A stretch of 64,000 nt of DNA from Parahaliea mediterranea (GCF_003402235.1 NZ_QEWO01000001.1:1116001-1180000); one strand, 5' to 3'. Positions 43,998 through 58,615 are shown, numbered from the stretch's first letter. Notes: generated from the sequence alone by a model not told the origin. Numbers and translations: made by a program.

Positions 43998-44855
43998 TCA
44001 GCCTTTGAGCTGGGCTGCCACCTCGTCGGCAAAGTCGACTTTCTCGACCTCGATGCCCTCACCCACTTCAAAGCGAACGAAGGAAACTACCTCGGCACCG
44101 GCGTTGGCAACCAGCTTGCCAACGGTGATATCGGGGTCCTTGACGAAGGCCTGCTCCACCAGGGAGTTTTCGGCCAGGAATTTCTTCACGCGACCACCAA
44201 TCATCTTCTCGATGATTTCGGCCGGCTTGCCGGATTCGGCGGCCTGGGCGGTGTAGATTTCCTTCTCTTTGGCAATGGTTTCTTCCGGCATGTCAGCCGG
44301 GGATACCACGCGCGGGTTGACCGCGGCCACGTGCATGGCAACGTCTTTGGCCAGATCCTGGTCGCCGCCTTTCAGCTCAACCAGTACCGCGATGCGGTTG
44401 TTGCCGTGTACGTACTGGCCAACCACGCCGGCATCGGCCGTGATCAGCTCGACACGGCGCACGCCAATGTTCTCGCCGATTTTCTGCACCAGGCCTTCAC
44501 GGTCAGCTTCCAGCTCGCCGGCCATCAGCGCGGCAACGTCGGTCTGCTTGGCGGTGAAGGCGGCCTCGGCCACCTTGCCGACAAAGGCCAGGAAGCCAGC
44601 GTCGCGGGCAACGAAGTCGGTTTCGCTGTTCACTTCAAGCACAATGCCGTAGGAGCCGTCTTCGGCCACACGGGTGGCAACCACGCCGTCGGCGGCGGTG
44701 CGGCCAGCCTTCTTGGCGGCCTTCATGCCGCTGGACTTGCGCAGTTCTTCGATGGCTTTCTCAACGTCGCCACCTGCTTCGGCCAGGGCTTTTTTACATT
44801 CCAGCAAGCCCAGTCCGGTGCGCTCGCGGAGTTCTTTAACCAGTGCTGCAGACAT
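43998..44855 (-). CDS. tsf: Elongation factor Ts
   Basis: Nucleotide exchange factor for EF-Tu, 285 aa. It has an N-terminal UBA-like domain with the [15 protein letters not shown] motif. The core contains [11 protein letters not shown], whose Asp and Phe insert near the EF-Tu Mg2+ site. A C-terminal module ends the protein. GGAGG precedes the ATG. It follows rpsB after a 126-bp spacer that can form hairpins. Confidence 0.98.
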   Translation of the reverse strand: MSAALVKELRERTGLGLLECKKALAEAGGDVEKAIEELRKSSGMKAAKKAGRTAADGVVATRVAEDGSYGIVLEVNSETDFVARDAGFLAFVGKVAEAAFTAKQTDVAALMAGELEADREGLVQKIGENIGVRRVELITADAGVVGQYVHGNNRIAVLVELKGGDQDLAKDVAMHVAAVNPRVVSPADMPEETIAKEKEIYTAQAAESGKPAEIIEKMIGGRVKKFLAENSLVEQAFVKDPDITVGKLVANAGAEVVSFVRFEVGEGIEVEKVDFADEVAAQLKG

Positions 44856-44945
44856 AGTGTCCTCCTGCTTGTCCCCCTCGGGGGAAAATTCCTGTCATGC
44901 GAAACATCCCCGCCTGACGCTGTGGCCACCGGGGATGATGAGGGG

Positions 44946-44971
44946 CCCCGGTGACAGTATCGTGACCGGGG
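44946..44971 (-). other. rpsB-tsf intercistronic hairpin
   Basis: CCCCGGT (44946-44952) and ACCGGGG (44965-44971) can pair with an extended, once-mismatched stem. It lies directly after the rpsB stop and has no T run. It could attenuate tsf expression or protect the 3' end of rpsB mRNA. Confidence 0.45.
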
Positions 44972-44981
44972 CGGGCGAGAC

Positions 44982-45728
44982 TTACTCGGCGGCGGCTTCG
45001 GCGGTTTCTTCGACGAACTCGTCTTTGGCTACCACGGCCTCACCTGCTTCGGAGCGGCCGGCCACACAGGCGTCGGCCACGGCGGTCACGTAGAGCTTGA
45101 TCGCGCGGATGGCGTCGTCGTTGCCGGGGATAACGTAGTCCACGCCGTCCGGGTTGGAGTTGGTGTCCACCACGCCAATCACCGGAATGCCCAGCTTGTT
45201 GGCCTCGGAGATGGCAATGCGCTCGTGGTCAACGTCGACAACGAACAGCGCATCAGGCAGGCCGCCCATGTCCTTGATACCACCGATGGAGCGCTCGAGC
45301 TTCTCCATGTCGCGGGTGCGCATCAGGGCTTCTTTCTTGGTCAGCTTGGCGAAGGTGCCGTCGGCCTGCTGGGCTTCCAACTCGCGCAGACGCTTGATGG
45401 AGGCGCGGATGGTTTTGTAGTTGGTCAGCATGCCGCCGAGCCAGCGGTGGCTCACGTAAGGCATGCCGGCGCGCTCCGCCTGCTCCTTGATGATCTTGCC
45501 CGCGGCGCGCTTGGTGCCCACGAACAGGATCTTGTTCTTGTTGCCAGCCATCTGCTTCACCAGGGTCAGCGCTTCGTTGAAGGCCGGCACGGTGTGCTCG
45601 AGGTTGATGATGTGGATCTTGTTACGGGCACCAAAGATGAACTTGCCCATCTTGGGGTTCCAGTAACGGGTCTGGTGACCAAAGTGTGCGCCCGCCTGCA
45701 GCAGGTCGCGCATGCTTACTTGCGACAT
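44982..45728 (-). CDS. rpsB: 30S ribosomal protein S2
   Basis: Structural protein of the small subunit, 248 aa. It starts [27 protein letters not shown], the strongly conserved S2 N-terminus. [28 protein letters not shown] and [16 protein letters not shown] are further hallmarks. The C-terminal tail is acidic and Ala/Glu-rich. I use the ATG at 45728, with AAGG 8 nt upstream; a TTG two codons earlier is in frame. A structured leader precedes it. Confidence 0.98.
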   Translation of the reverse strand: MSQVSMRDLLQAGAHFGHQTRYWNPKMGKFIFGARNKIHIINLEHTVPAFNEALTLVKQMAGNKNKILFVGTKRAAGKIIKEQAERAGMPYVSHRWLGGMLTNYKTIRASIKRLRELEAQQADGTFAKLTKKEALMRTRDMEKLERSIGGIKDMGGLPDALFVVDVDHERIAISEANKLGIPVIGVVDTNSNPDGVDYVIPGNDDAIRAIKLYVTAVADACVAGRSEAGEAVVAKDEFVEETAEAAAE

Positions 45729-45850
45729 AATCAATACCTTGTATTTGGGTTAGTCCTCCACATATCCCCCGCCCCAAACCGGCGAACCGGCACCCTGGGA
45801 GAGGTTGCGATATGTGTGCGGCGTTAGTTCCCGCCAGCGTCGACAACCCC
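45729..45850 (-). ncRNA. Candidate S2 autoregulatory leader of rpsB
   Basis: On the minus strand the leader has CACATATC (complement of 45809-45816) pairing with GATATGTG (complement of 45759-45766). This helix encloses a hairpin with a CCGG-UUCG-CCGG core and is followed by a GGAGG-containing segment. Gammaproteobacterial rpsB genes carry a structured S2-binding leader in this place. The match is by position and hand pairing. The rest of the 331-bp divergent gap to map shows a weak TAGAAT box at 45975 and nothing else. Confidence 0.55.
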
Positions 45851-46059
45851 AAACCAGAGGGCCGCCCGCAGCGAGGCGCGCTTTATACCACAGCGCCACC
45901 CCCGATTAAAGGCGAAATTGGCGCCAAACTGCCGTTTCTGGCGACACGCCTGCGCTTTTGTCGGCCGCTTGCGGTAGAATAGCGGCCCTCTGCCGCCCAG
46001 GCCCCGGCCACATCGGCCTGCGCCCCGGCACTAAAGTCTGAATTTTCAATAGGTTAGCA

Positions 46060-46833
46060 ATGGCGGTATCCATTAAATCAGCCCAGGACTTGGAACACAT
46101 GCGGGTGGCCGGCCGGCTGGCCGCGGAAGTGCTGGAAATGATCGAACCCCTCGTGGAACCCGGCATCACCACCGGTGAGCTGGATCGCATCTGCCACGAG
46201 CACATCACCCAGGTCCAGAACGCCATTCCCGCCTGCCTCGGCTACCACGGCTTTCCGCGCTCCATCTGCACCTCCATCAACGAGGTGGTGTGCCACGGCA
46301 TTCCCTCCGACAGCAAGAAGCTGAAAAGCGGCGACATCATCAACATTGATGTCACGGTGATCAAAGAAGGCTTTCACGGCGACACCAGCATCATGGTGCT
46401 GGTGGGCGACGTGCCGGAGCACGCCCAGCGCCTGGTGCGCGTCACCCAGGAGTGCCTGTACAAGGCCCTGGACATCGTGCGCCCCGGCACCACCCTGGGC
46501 GATATCGGCCACGTCATCCAGCAACACGCCGAGAAAAACTACTATTCGGTGGTGCGCGAATACTGCGGCCACGGCATTGGCGAGGTGTTCCACGAAGACC
46601 CCCAGGTGCTGCACTACGGCAAACCCGGCGCCGGGCTGGTGCTGGAGCCTGGCATGACCTTTACCATCGAGCCGATGATCAATGCCGGCCGCCGCCACAC
46701 CAAGCTCAACCAGAAGGACGGCTGGACGGTCACCACCAAGGATGGCCGCCTGTCGGCCCAGTGGGAGCACACCATCGGGGTGACCGAGGACGGCTGCGAA
46801 ATTTTTACCCGCCGCAGCAACGAAAGCTTCTGA
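46060..46833 (+). CDS. map: Methionine aminopeptidase type I
   Basis: Removes N-terminal methionine from new proteins; 257 aa. The pita-bread fold metal ligands are visible: DIINIDVTVIKEGFHGDTS gives two Asp, REYCGHGIG one His, FTIEPMI one Glu, and WEHTIGVTE the last Glu. It is divergent from rpsB and 16 nt upstream of glnD, the standard arrangement. Confidence 0.98.
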   Translation: MAVSIKSAQDLEHMRVAGRLAAEVLEMIEPLVEPGITTGELDRICHEHITQVQNAIPACLGYHGFPRSICTSINEVVCHGIPSDSKKLKSGDIINIDVTVIKEGFHGDTSIMVLVGDVPEHAQRLVRVTQECLYKALDIVRPGTTLGDIGHVIQQHAEKNYYSVVREYCGHGIGEVFHEDPQVLHYGKPGAGLVLEPGMTFTIEPMINAGRRHTKLNQKDGWTVTTKDGRLSAQWEHTIGVTEDGCEIFTRRSNESF

Positions 46834-46849
46834 GGGAGACCCAGCCCCG

Positions 46850-49516
46850 ATGACCGCCGCCCACCCTTCACTGCCCGAGGCAATGTTCGATGTGGCGGCC
46901 TTTACCGCCGACCTGGAGGGCGCCCAGCCCATCCCGCGCTGCAAGGCGGCGCTGAAAAATGCCGGCGCGTATCTCGACCGGCAGTTTCACGCTGGGGTGG
47001 AAGCCGGTGACCTGATTCGCCTGCGCGCCCGTTTTATGGACGCCCTGCTCGGCACTCTCTGCGACCGCCAGCAGTGGCCTGAACAGTTCGCCCTGGTGGC
47101 AGTGGGCGGTTACGGGCGCGGCGAATTGCACCCGCGCTCGGACGTGGACATCCTGCTGCTGGTGGGCGACGACAGCGAACACTGCCGCGAACCTATCGAA
47201 GCCTTTCTGACCCTGCTCTGGGACATCGGCCTGGACATTGGCCACAGCGTGCGCAGCGTGGCCGAGTGCCGCGAGGCTGCCGCTGGCGACATCACCATCC
47301 TCACCAACCTGATGGAAGCCCGGGTGATTCGCGGCAGCGACGCCTTGATGGCGGCCGTGGCCGAGGCCATCGCGCCGGACAACATGTGGCCCATCGGCGA
47401 GTTCTTCCGCGCCAAAATGGCGGAGCAGGAAGCGCGCCACAACAAGTACGCCGACACCGAGTACAACCTGGAACCCAATGTGAAGGGCTCTCCTGGCGGC
47501 CTGCGCGACCTGCAGGTGATCGGCTGGATCGCCGAGCGCCACCTGGGCGTGGCGGGTATCGACGACATTCCCTCCGGCGAATTCCTCACCCCCGACGAGC
47601 GCCGCATCCTGCAGCGCGGGCGTGAGTTCATGTGGCGGGTGCGCTACGCCCTGCACATGGTCACCGGCCGCGAGGAAGACCGCCTGCTGTTCGACCACCA
47701 GCGCGCCCTGGCCGAGCTGTGGGGCTTTGAGGACGGCGACAAACTGGCGGTGGAGCAGTTCATGCAGCTCTACTACCGCTGGGCCCTGTCCCTGGGCCAG
47801 CTCAATGAAGTGCTGATCCAGAACTTCGACCAGTCCATCCTTGCCGCCAGCGGCGACGACGATCTGCGCGAGATCAACGAGCGCTTTCGCACCCGCAACG
47901 GCTACCTGGAGGTGATCGACCCCAACCTGTTCCAGCACTACCCTTCGGCCCTGCTGGAGGTATTCCTGCTGGGGGCGCAGGACAAATCCATTCTCGGCAT
48001 CGGCGCGCCCACCATCCGGCTGATCCGCGACAACCGCCACCTGATTGACGACCACTTCCGCGCCGACCCGCGCAACCACCAGTTGTTTCTCGACATTCTG
48101 CGCGCGCCCTACAAGGTCACCCGACAACTGCGGCGCATGACCCGCTACGGCATCCTCGGCACCTACCTGCCGGAGTTCGGGCGCATTGTCGGCCAGATGC
48201 AGCACGACCTCTTCCATGCCTACACGGTGGACGCCCACACCCTGGAAGTGATCCAGAACATGCGCCGCTTTCAGAAGGCGGACTATGAAGAGCGCTTTCC
48301 GGTGTCCAGCCGGGTGGCGCGGCGGCTGCCGAAAATCGAACTGCTGTACATTGCCGGCCTGTACCACGATATCGGCAAGGGCCGCGGCGGCGACCACTCG
48401 GAGCTTGGCGCGGTGGATGCCGAGCGCTTCTGCCAGCAACACGGCCTGCTGCAGCGCGACACCAACTTGGTGGTGTGGCTGGTGCAGAACCACCTGCTGA
48501 TGTCGGCAGTGGCCCAGCGCAAGGACATCTCCGACCCGGAGGTGATCCAGCAGTTTGCCCAGCACGTGGGCGACCAGCACCGGCTGGATTACCTGTTCTC
48601 CCTGACCGTGGCGGATATCAACGGCACCAATCCCAACCTGTGGAATGCCTGGCGCGGCAGCCTGCTGCGCCAGCTCTACACCGAAACCAAGCGCGCCCTG
48701 CGCCGGGGCCTGGAAAACCCGGTGGACAAGCAGGTGTGGATTGACGAGGCGCGCAACGCCGCCATCGATATTCTGGAATACCGGGGCTTTACCCTGGAGG
48801 AGCTGGACGAGCTATGGCAGGAGCGCGGCGAGGACTACTTTCTGCGCGAGCGGGCCGAGGATATTGCCTGGCACACCGAGGCCATTGCCGGCCACCACGA
48901 CAAGAGCCAGCCGCTGGTACTGATCCGCTCGTCCAATGATTCCAGCGTGGCCAATGCCACCCAGATTTTCATCCACGCGGTGTACACCCCCCAGTTATTC
49001 TCCCGCGTGTGCGCCGAACTGGAACAGTTGGACCTCAGCGTACACGATGCGCGCATCTACAACGCCAACGACAACATGACCCTGGACACCTTCTTCGTGC
49101 TGGATTCCGACGGCGGCTCCATTGCCGAGGACGGCGCGCGCCTGCGGCACATCAAAGAGCACCTGTCCCACAGCCTGGGCCCGGAGGGCGGCAAACCCAG
49201 CGTGGTGCAGCGCCTGACGCCGCGGCAGATGAAGTCCTTCGCCATTCCCACCGAAACGCGCATGAGCGTGGACAGCATCAAGCATGTCAGCGTGCTTGAG
49301 GTGGCCTCGCCGGATCGCCCCGGCCTGCTGGCGCGCATCGGCCAGGTATTTGTCGAGCAGGATGTGGTGCTGCAGGCGGCCAAGATCCAGACCCTGGGCG
49401 AGCGGGTGGAAGACGTGTTCTTTATCACCGACGAAGACGACCAGCCCATTACCGACCCGGCGCGCTGCGAAGCCATCCAGCAGGCCATTCGCGACCGCCT
49501 CGACAAACAGCTTTAA
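46850..49516 (+). CDS. glnD: Bifunctional PII uridylyltransferase/uridylyl-removing enzyme
   Basis: Nitrogen sensor of 888 aa that uridylylates PII proteins when glutamine is low and removes UMP when it is high. The order is nucleotidyltransferase domain (GGYGRGELHPRSDVDILLL, ~residues 85-105), HD domain (LYHDIGKGRGGDHSELG, ~500-520) for deuridylylation, and two C-terminal ACT domains for glutamine sensing (the second begins near SVLEVASPDRPGLLARIG). All active-site motifs are intact. It lies between map and dapC. Confidence 0.98.
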   Translation: MTAAHPSLPEAMFDVAAFTADLEGAQPIPRCKAALKNAGAYLDRQFHAGVEAGDLIRLRARFMDALLGTLCDRQQWPEQFALVAVGGYGRGELHPRSDVDILLLVGDDSEHCREPIEAFLTLLWDIGLDIGHSVRSVAECREAAAGDITILTNLMEARVIRGSDALMAAVAEAIAPDNMWPIGEFFRAKMAEQEARHNKYADTEYNLEPNVKGSPGGLRDLQVIGWIAERHLGVAGIDDIPSGEFLTPDERRILQRGREFMWRVRYALHMVTGREEDRLLFDHQRALAELWGFEDGDKLAVEQFMQLYYRWALSLGQLNEVLIQNFDQSILAASGDDDLREINERFRTRNGYLEVIDPNLFQHYPSALLEVFLLGAQDKSILGIGAPTIRLIRDNRHLIDDHFRADPRNHQLFLDILRAPYKVTRQLRRMTRYGILGTYLPEFGRIVGQMQHDLFHAYTVDAHTLEVIQNMRRFQKADYEERFPVSSRVARRLPKIELLYIAGLYHDIGKGRGGDHSELGAVDAERFCQQHGLLQRDTNLVVWLVQNHLLMSAVAQRKDISDPEVIQQFAQHVGDQHRLDYLFSLTVADINGTNPNLWNAWRGSLLRQLYTETKRALRRGLENPVDKQVWIDEARNAAIDILEYRGFTLEELDELWQERGEDYFLRERAEDIAWHTEAIAGHHDKSQPLVLIRSSNDSSVANATQIFIHAVYTPQLFSRVCAELEQLDLSVHDARIYNANDNMTLDTFFVLDSDGGSIAEDGARLRHIKEHLSHSLGPEGGKPSVVQRLTPRQMKSFAIPTETRMSVDSIKHVSVLEVASPDRPGLLARIGQVFVEQDVVLQAAKIQTLGERVEDVFFITDEDDQPITDPARCEAIQQAIRDRLDKQL

Positions 49517-49529
49517 GGCAACACCACCG

Positions 49530-50720
49530 ATGAATCCACAGCTAGAGCTGCTGCACCCCTACCCCTTTGAAAAACTGCGCGCGCTGTTCGCCGACATCAC
49601 CCCCAGCACCGCCCACAGCCCGATCGCCCTGTCCATTGGCGAGCCGCGCCACACCTCGCCGGCGTTTGTGCAAAAGGCCATGGCCGAGCACCTGGACAAG
49701 CTGGCCAACTACCCGGCTACCGCGGGCATTGCCGCCCTGCGCGAAGCCATTGCCAGCTGGCTGACACGGCGCTTCCAGTTGCCGGGCGTGGATACCGAGC
49801 GCCAAGTCCTGCCGGTGAACGGCACCCGGGAGGCGCTGTTTGCCATCGCCCAGGCGGTGATTGCACCGGGCTCCGGCGCCAGCGTGATCTGCCCCAATCC
49901 CTTCTACCAGATTTACGAGGGCGCGGCCCTGCTGGCGGGGGCGCAGCCGGTGTTCATCGACTGCCGGCCCGACAACCACTTTGTGCCCGACTTCGACAGC
50001 ATCAGCGCCGAGCAGTGGCAGCGCTGCCAGCTGCTTTACCTGTGCAGCCCCGGCAACCCGAGCGGCGCGGTGCTGCCACTGGCAACCCTGCAGCGCTTGA
50101 TAGGGCTGGCCAAAGAACACGACTTCGTGATTGCCAGCGACGAGTGCTACTCGGAAATCTACCCGGACGAGAACAACCCGCCCCCCGGCCTGCTGCAGGC
50201 CTGCGCCGCGATGGGCGATAGCAGCTACGCCAACTGCCTGGTGTTCCACAGCCTGTCCAAGCGCTCCAACCTGCCCGGGCTGCGCTCCGGCTTTGTTGCC
50301 GGCGATGCCGAGCTGATTGCCAGCTTCCTGCGCTATCGCACCTACCACGGCTGCGCCATGCCCCTGCACCACCAGTACGCCAGCATTGCCGCCTGGGGCG
50401 ACGAGGCCCACGTGGTGGAAAACCGCCGCCTGTACCGGCAAAAGTTTGACGCGGTGCTGGACGTGCTTGCGGGGCACCTTGACGTCAGTCGGCCCGACGC
50501 GGGCTTTTACCTCTGGCCCGCCACCCCGGTGCCCGATACCGACTTTGCCCGCGCCCTGCTGCGCGATGCCAACGTGACCGTGCTGCCCGGCCGCTATCTG
50601 GCCCGGGACGCCGGCAACGGCAACCCCGGCGAGGGCCGCGTGCGCATGGCGCTGGTGGCCGAGCCCGATGCCTGTGTCGAGGCCGCCCGGCGCATGATCG
50701 ACGTCATCCGGGGCCTGTAA
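49530..50720 (+). CDS. dapC: Succinyldiaminopimelate aminotransferase
   Basis: PLP-dependent class I/II aminotransferase of 396 aa. SLSKRSNLPGLRSG carries the PLP lysine (Lys244); SPGNPSGAV, ASDECYSEIY and GRYLA are further conserved motifs. The family is the DapC type common in gammaproteobacteria downstream of glnD; it makes N-succinyl-LL-2,6-diaminopimelate. The start at 49530 lies 13 nt after the glnD stop, with a weak AAGG. dapD and dapE, the flanking steps, are 5-7 kb away in this window. Confidence 0.92.
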   Translation: MNPQLELLHPYPFEKLRALFADITPSTAHSPIALSIGEPRHTSPAFVQKAMAEHLDKLANYPATAGIAALREAIASWLTRRFQLPGVDTERQVLPVNGTREALFAIAQAVIAPGSGASVICPNPFYQIYEGAALLAGAQPVFIDCRPDNHFVPDFDSISAEQWQRCQLLYLCSPGNPSGAVLPLATLQRLIGLAKEHDFVIASDECYSEIYPDENNPPPGLLQACAAMGDSSYANCLVFHSLSKRSNLPGLRSGFVAGDAELIASFLRYRTYHGCAMPLHHQYASIAAWGDEAHVVENRRLYRQKFDAVLDVLAGHLDVSRPDAGFYLWPATPVPDTDFARALLRDANVTVLPGRYLARDAGNGNPGEGRVRMALVAEPDACVEAARRMIDVIRGL

Positions 50721-50723
50721 AGC

Positions 50724-51380
50724 ATGCTGAAAAAGGCCGAGCGGGTTGCCTACATTCTTGAGCGCCTGCAGCAACTGTACCCCGAGACCCCGGTGCCCCT
50801 GGACCATAGCGACGCCTTCACCCTGCTGGTGGCGGTGCTGCTCTCGGCCCAGTGCACCGATGAGCGCGTCAACCAGGTGACCCCGGCCCTTTTCGCCGTT
50901 GCCGACAATCCCACCGACATGGCCGCATTGGAAGTAGAGCAGATTCGCGAGATCATCCGCCCCTGCGGCCTGTCGCCGCAGAAGTCCAAGGCCATCAAGC
51001 GCCTGTCGGAAATATTGCTGGAAGAACACAACGGCGAGGTGCCGGCAGACATGGAGGCCCTGGAGCGCCTGCCCGGCGTGGGCCACAAAACCGCCAGCGT
51101 GGTAATGTCCCAGGCCTTTGGCGTGCCGGCGTTTCCGGTGGATACCCACATCCACCGCCTGGCCCAGCGCTGGGGGCTGACCAACGGCAGGAATGTGGTG
51201 CAGACCGAGCGCGACCTGAAGCGCCTGTTCCCCGAGGCGTACTGGAACCGCCTGCATTTGCAGATTATTTTTTACGGCCGGGAGTACTGTACCGCCCGCG
51301 GCTGCGACGGCCGGGTATGTGAGATCTGCCGCACCTGCTACCCCGAGCGCAAGCACCCGAAGAAAACCCTGAAGCCCTGA
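50724..51380 (+). CDS. nth: Endonuclease III with atypical Fe-S loop
   Basis: DNA glycosylase/AP lyase of 218 aa that removes oxidised pyrimidines. The helix-hairpin-helix (LERLPGVGHKTASVV) with catalytic Lys and the later catalytic Asp in VDTHIHRLAQRWGL are intact. The C-terminal cysteines are Cys189, 194, 199, 202 and 205, so the spacing differs from the C-X6-C-X2-C-X5-C of E. coli Nth. A cluster may still form, but with altered geometry. It follows dapC by 3 nt. Confidence 0.95.
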   Translation: MLKKAERVAYILERLQQLYPETPVPLDHSDAFTLLVAVLLSAQCTDERVNQVTPALFAVADNPTDMAALEVEQIREIIRPCGLSPQKSKAIKRLSEILLEEHNGEVPADMEALERLPGVGHKTASVVMSQAFGVPAFPVDTHIHRLAQRWGLTNGRNVVQTERDLKRLFPEAYWNRLHLQIIFYGREYCTARGCDGRVCEICRTCYPERKHPKKTLKP

Positions 51381-51453
51381 CCCCTTGTAAGGCCCCGACC
51401 AACCCGGTTAGCATGCGGTAGGCCTCCCAACTAAATAACAATGGGTGTCAGCT

Positions 51454-53442
<1,989 letters not shown>

Positions 53443-53454
53443 ACCCGGTCACAA

Positions 53455-53477
53455 GCTGGGGCCAAAGTGGCCCCAGC
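53455..53477 (+). terminator. Hairpin after hppA
   Basis: GCTGGGGCCA (53455-53464) and TGGCCCCAGC (53468-53477) form a perfect 10-bp stem with a 3-nt loop, 13 nt after the stop. No T tract follows. Confidence 0.55.
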
Positions 53478-53565
53478 GTCGGCCAGATTCCGGGAGAAAG
53501 CGCGCTGACTGTCTAGAATCGGGGTTTTGGACTAGCCTTGAATAATAAACGGGCAAGGAGGCACC

Positions 53566-54216
53566 ATGATTGTAGACGGTGACAACCTGTTTCAGTGCAT
53601 GTCACGGATGATAGCCGAGGGTTGCGAGCCCACCGAAAACGAGCAACTGCTCTGGGATCGCTACGGCGAAACCGTGGCCATTCTCATCATCGATTCGTCC
53701 GGCTTTTCCCGCACCTCCCAGAGCCACGGCATTGTGCACTTCCTGGCCCGCCTCATGCAGCTGCGCCACATCTGCGAGGCGATCATGGAGCAGCACCACT
53801 GCAAACACCTGCACTTCGAGGCAGACAACGCCTTCGCCACCTTCAATTCACCCACCGATGCAGTACGCGCCGCCCTCACCCTGCAGCAGGCGGTCTACCG
53901 CTCTGGCCTGATGCTGAACGAGAACGAGCGCTTTCGCATCAGCGCGGGTATCGGTTACGGCAGGCTCCTGTACTCGGAAACCCTCGAAGGCTATTTCGGG
54001 GAGGAAATGAACATCGCCTCCAAGCTCGGGGAAGACCTTGCCTGCGGCGATGAAATACTGCTGTCGGAGGCAGTCTACCGGGCCGCGCGAGAAGCCATGC
54101 CCCAGGGCCTTAAGGCCTGCCACACCGACATCTCGGGCATCACCCTGAACTACTACCGCTACTGCTTCCAGCCGGCATCCCCGAGTGTGCGGGAAGTGCG
54201 GGCGAGCGGCCGCTAA
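53566..54216 (+). CDS. Class III nucleotidyl cyclase-homology protein, degenerate site
   Basis: Soluble protein of 216 aa covering one adenylate/guanylate cyclase-type domain (~residues 36-205). The two metal-binding aspartates are present at Asp43 (IIDSSGFSR) and Asp87 (FEADNAFATF), with the 44-residue spacing usual for the family. The purine-selecting Lys is replaced by His83, and the transition-state N-x3-R motif reads N149-IAS-K153. It may therefore be inactive or use another nucleotide. A strong AAGGAGG precedes the ATG. No sensor domain is attached and no partner gene is adjacent. Confidence 0.75.
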   Translation: MIVDGDNLFQCMSRMIAEGCEPTENEQLLWDRYGETVAILIIDSSGFSRTSQSHGIVHFLARLMQLRHICEAIMEQHHCKHLHFEADNAFATFNSPTDAVRAALTLQQAVYRSGLMLNENERFRISAGIGYGRLLYSETLEGYFGEEMNIASKLGEDLACGDEILLSEAVYRAAREAMPQGLKACHTDISGITLNYYRYCFQPASPSVREVRASGR

Positions 54217-54292
54217 AGCCACAGCACCCGCGGGCCGTTTGCCGCACGCCGTCGTGAGCCGCATTGGCCAGGCGCAGCATCCGCCGCACCGG

Positions 54293-54625
54293 TCAATGCA
54301 CACTCATTCGGGAAAACAGGTTGATCACCAGCACGCCGAGAATGATCAGCGCCATGCCCAGGGCGCTCGCGGCGTCAATTTTCTGGCCGAACAGCAGCCA
54401 GCCGGCGAGGGATATCAGCACGATGCCAAGGCCCGACCAGATCGCATAGGCGATGCCGATGGGAATGGCCCTGAGAGTCAGTGACAAAAAGTAAAAGGAA
54501 ATGGCATAGCCAGCCACCACCACCAGGCTGGGCCAGAAGCGGGTAAAGCCCTCGCTCCCCTTCAGGCTGGACGTCGCCACCACCTCGGCGACAATCGCGA
54601 CGCCCAGAAACAGCCAGTTCTTCAC
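54293..54625 (-). CDS. Small multidrug resistance (SMR) transporter
   Basis: Four-helix inner-membrane exporter of 110 aa that works as a dimer, exchanging cationic compounds for protons. The essential membrane Glu14 is in [32 protein letters not shown] is the helix 3-4 signature region. I chose the GTG at 54625, since GAGGAT lies upstream and it places Glu at the canonical position 14. The subtype (EmrE/QacE-like or Gdx-like) cannot be settled; the GxG and Trp pattern favours the EmrE side. Confidence 0.9.
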   Translation of the reverse strand: MKNWLFLGVAIVAEVVATSSLKGSEGFTRFWPSLVVVAGYAISFYFLSLTLRAIPIGIAYAIWSGLGIVLISLAGWLLFGQKIDAASALGMALIILGVLVINLFSRMSVH

Positions 54626-54681
54626 TTTTACATCCTCATGCTTTACCGCCGGGGCGCAGGTTCCCGCCCGCCAGCAGGCAT

Positions 54682-55113
54682 CTACAACAGCAGCGCCAGC
54701 GCCGCCCGAATCACCATTACCCACAACGCCAGGGAGGCAATAAGGTAGGCCAGGAAGCGGTGCATCACCCTGTTGTAGCTGCAGTGCACCAGGCTGTGCA
54801 GGCAGCGAAATACCACAAAAACCCAGGCGCATACGACGTAAAAGCCATCCACCTGGGTATAGAAGGTCAGGTACAGGCACAGGGCGTAGAAGACAACCGG
54901 CAACTCCACCAGGTTGCGCAGGTTGTTGGCCGGGGCCTGCACCTGGGCCGGCAGCAGGGACTCCACATCCCCCGGCGCCTTCAGCTGCTCGGCGTCAATC
55001 TTGTTGGCGCCCAGGTAGGCCATGCGGCGCGCAAACATCACCAGCCACACCACCATCGTCAGCAAAAACATGACCATCATGGGGGCCGCCAGGCCCTGCA
55101 GGGAAGCGTTCAT
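54682..55113 (-). CDS. MAPEG family membrane protein
   Basis: Four-helix integral membrane protein of 143 aa. The family pattern is [20 protein letters not shown] in the middle and [20 protein letters not shown] after it, as in bacterial MAPEG (microsomal glutathione transferase-like) proteins. Enzymatic activity in bacterial members is mostly unproven. AAGGAT precedes the ATG at 55113. It lies 56 nt upstream of the SMR gene on the same strand and may be co-transcribed with it. Confidence 0.88.
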   Translation of the reverse strand: MNASLQGLAAPMMVMFLLTMVVWLVMFARRMAYLGANKIDAEQLKAPGDVESLLPAQVQAPANNLRNLVELPVVFYALCLYLTFYTQVDGFYVVCAWVFVVFRCLHSLVHCSYNRVMHRFLAYLIASLALWVMVIRAALALLL

Positions 55114-55256
55114 CGGTAGATCCTTATTCTGGTTATGATCGGGTGGCACCACGATAGCAAAGCGCGCCGCCGGCGCGCTACAACCGGCCAAGCCAATTTG
55201 CTATGCTACGCGCCCGCTGCAGCACCCCCTTCCGACCACTTCCGCAGGAGCTCCCC

Positions 55257-55613
55257 GTGATTACCCTCTACGGCATCAAGAACTGCGACACCGTACAGAA
55301 AGCCCGGCGCTGGCTGGACGATCACCACATCGACTACCACTTCCACGATGTTCGCGAAGACGGGCTGAGTCAGGCGCAGGTGGCGCTGTGGGTCAGCGAA
55401 CTCGGCTGGGAAAACCTGATCAACAAGCGCAGCACCAGCTGGAAGGCGCTGAGCCCGGCCCAGCGCGAGGGCATGGACAACGCCAGCGCCGTGGCCGCCG
55501 TGCTTGAGCAACCCACCCTGATCAAGCGCCCCCTGCTGGACACCGGCCAGGAGCGGCGCACCGGCTTCAAGGCCGACGACTACCAGGCGCTGTTCAGTCG
55601 CCACACCCTCTGA
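55257..55613 (+). CDS. ArsC/Spx-family reductase-like protein (YffB type)
   Basis: Thioredoxin-fold protein of 118 aa. LYGIKNCDTVQKARRWL has a single N-terminal active-site-type Cys10, the form found in YffB rather than in true arsenate reductases with several cysteines. The C-terminal KRPLLD motif is the family signature. In many gammaproteobacteria this gene sits next to dapD/dapE, as here. I chose the GTG at 55257, with GGAG upstream. The physiological substrate is unknown, possibly glutathione-dependent. Confidence 0.9.
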   Translation: MITLYGIKNCDTVQKARRWLDDHHIDYHFHDVREDGLSQAQVALWVSELGWENLINKRSTSWKALSPAQREGMDNASAVAAVLEQPTLIKRPLLDTGQERRTGFKADDYQALFSRHTL

Positions 55614-55636
55614 TTCAGAACAGGACACCCCGCACC

Positions 55637-58583
<2,947 letters not shown>

Positions 58584-58615
58584 GGTGATAATCCCAAGCG
58601 GTGAAAACGCCCAGC

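Noticed and set aside
45952-45980. sigma70 promoter for map at TAGAAT
   Set aside because: No acceptable -35 box lies 16-18 nt upstream.
53566-54216. Cyclic-nucleotide anti-phage (CBASS/Pycsar) system
   Set aside because: No effector gene sits beside either cyclase-homology gene; neighbours are hppA, SMR and an HD phosphohydrolase.
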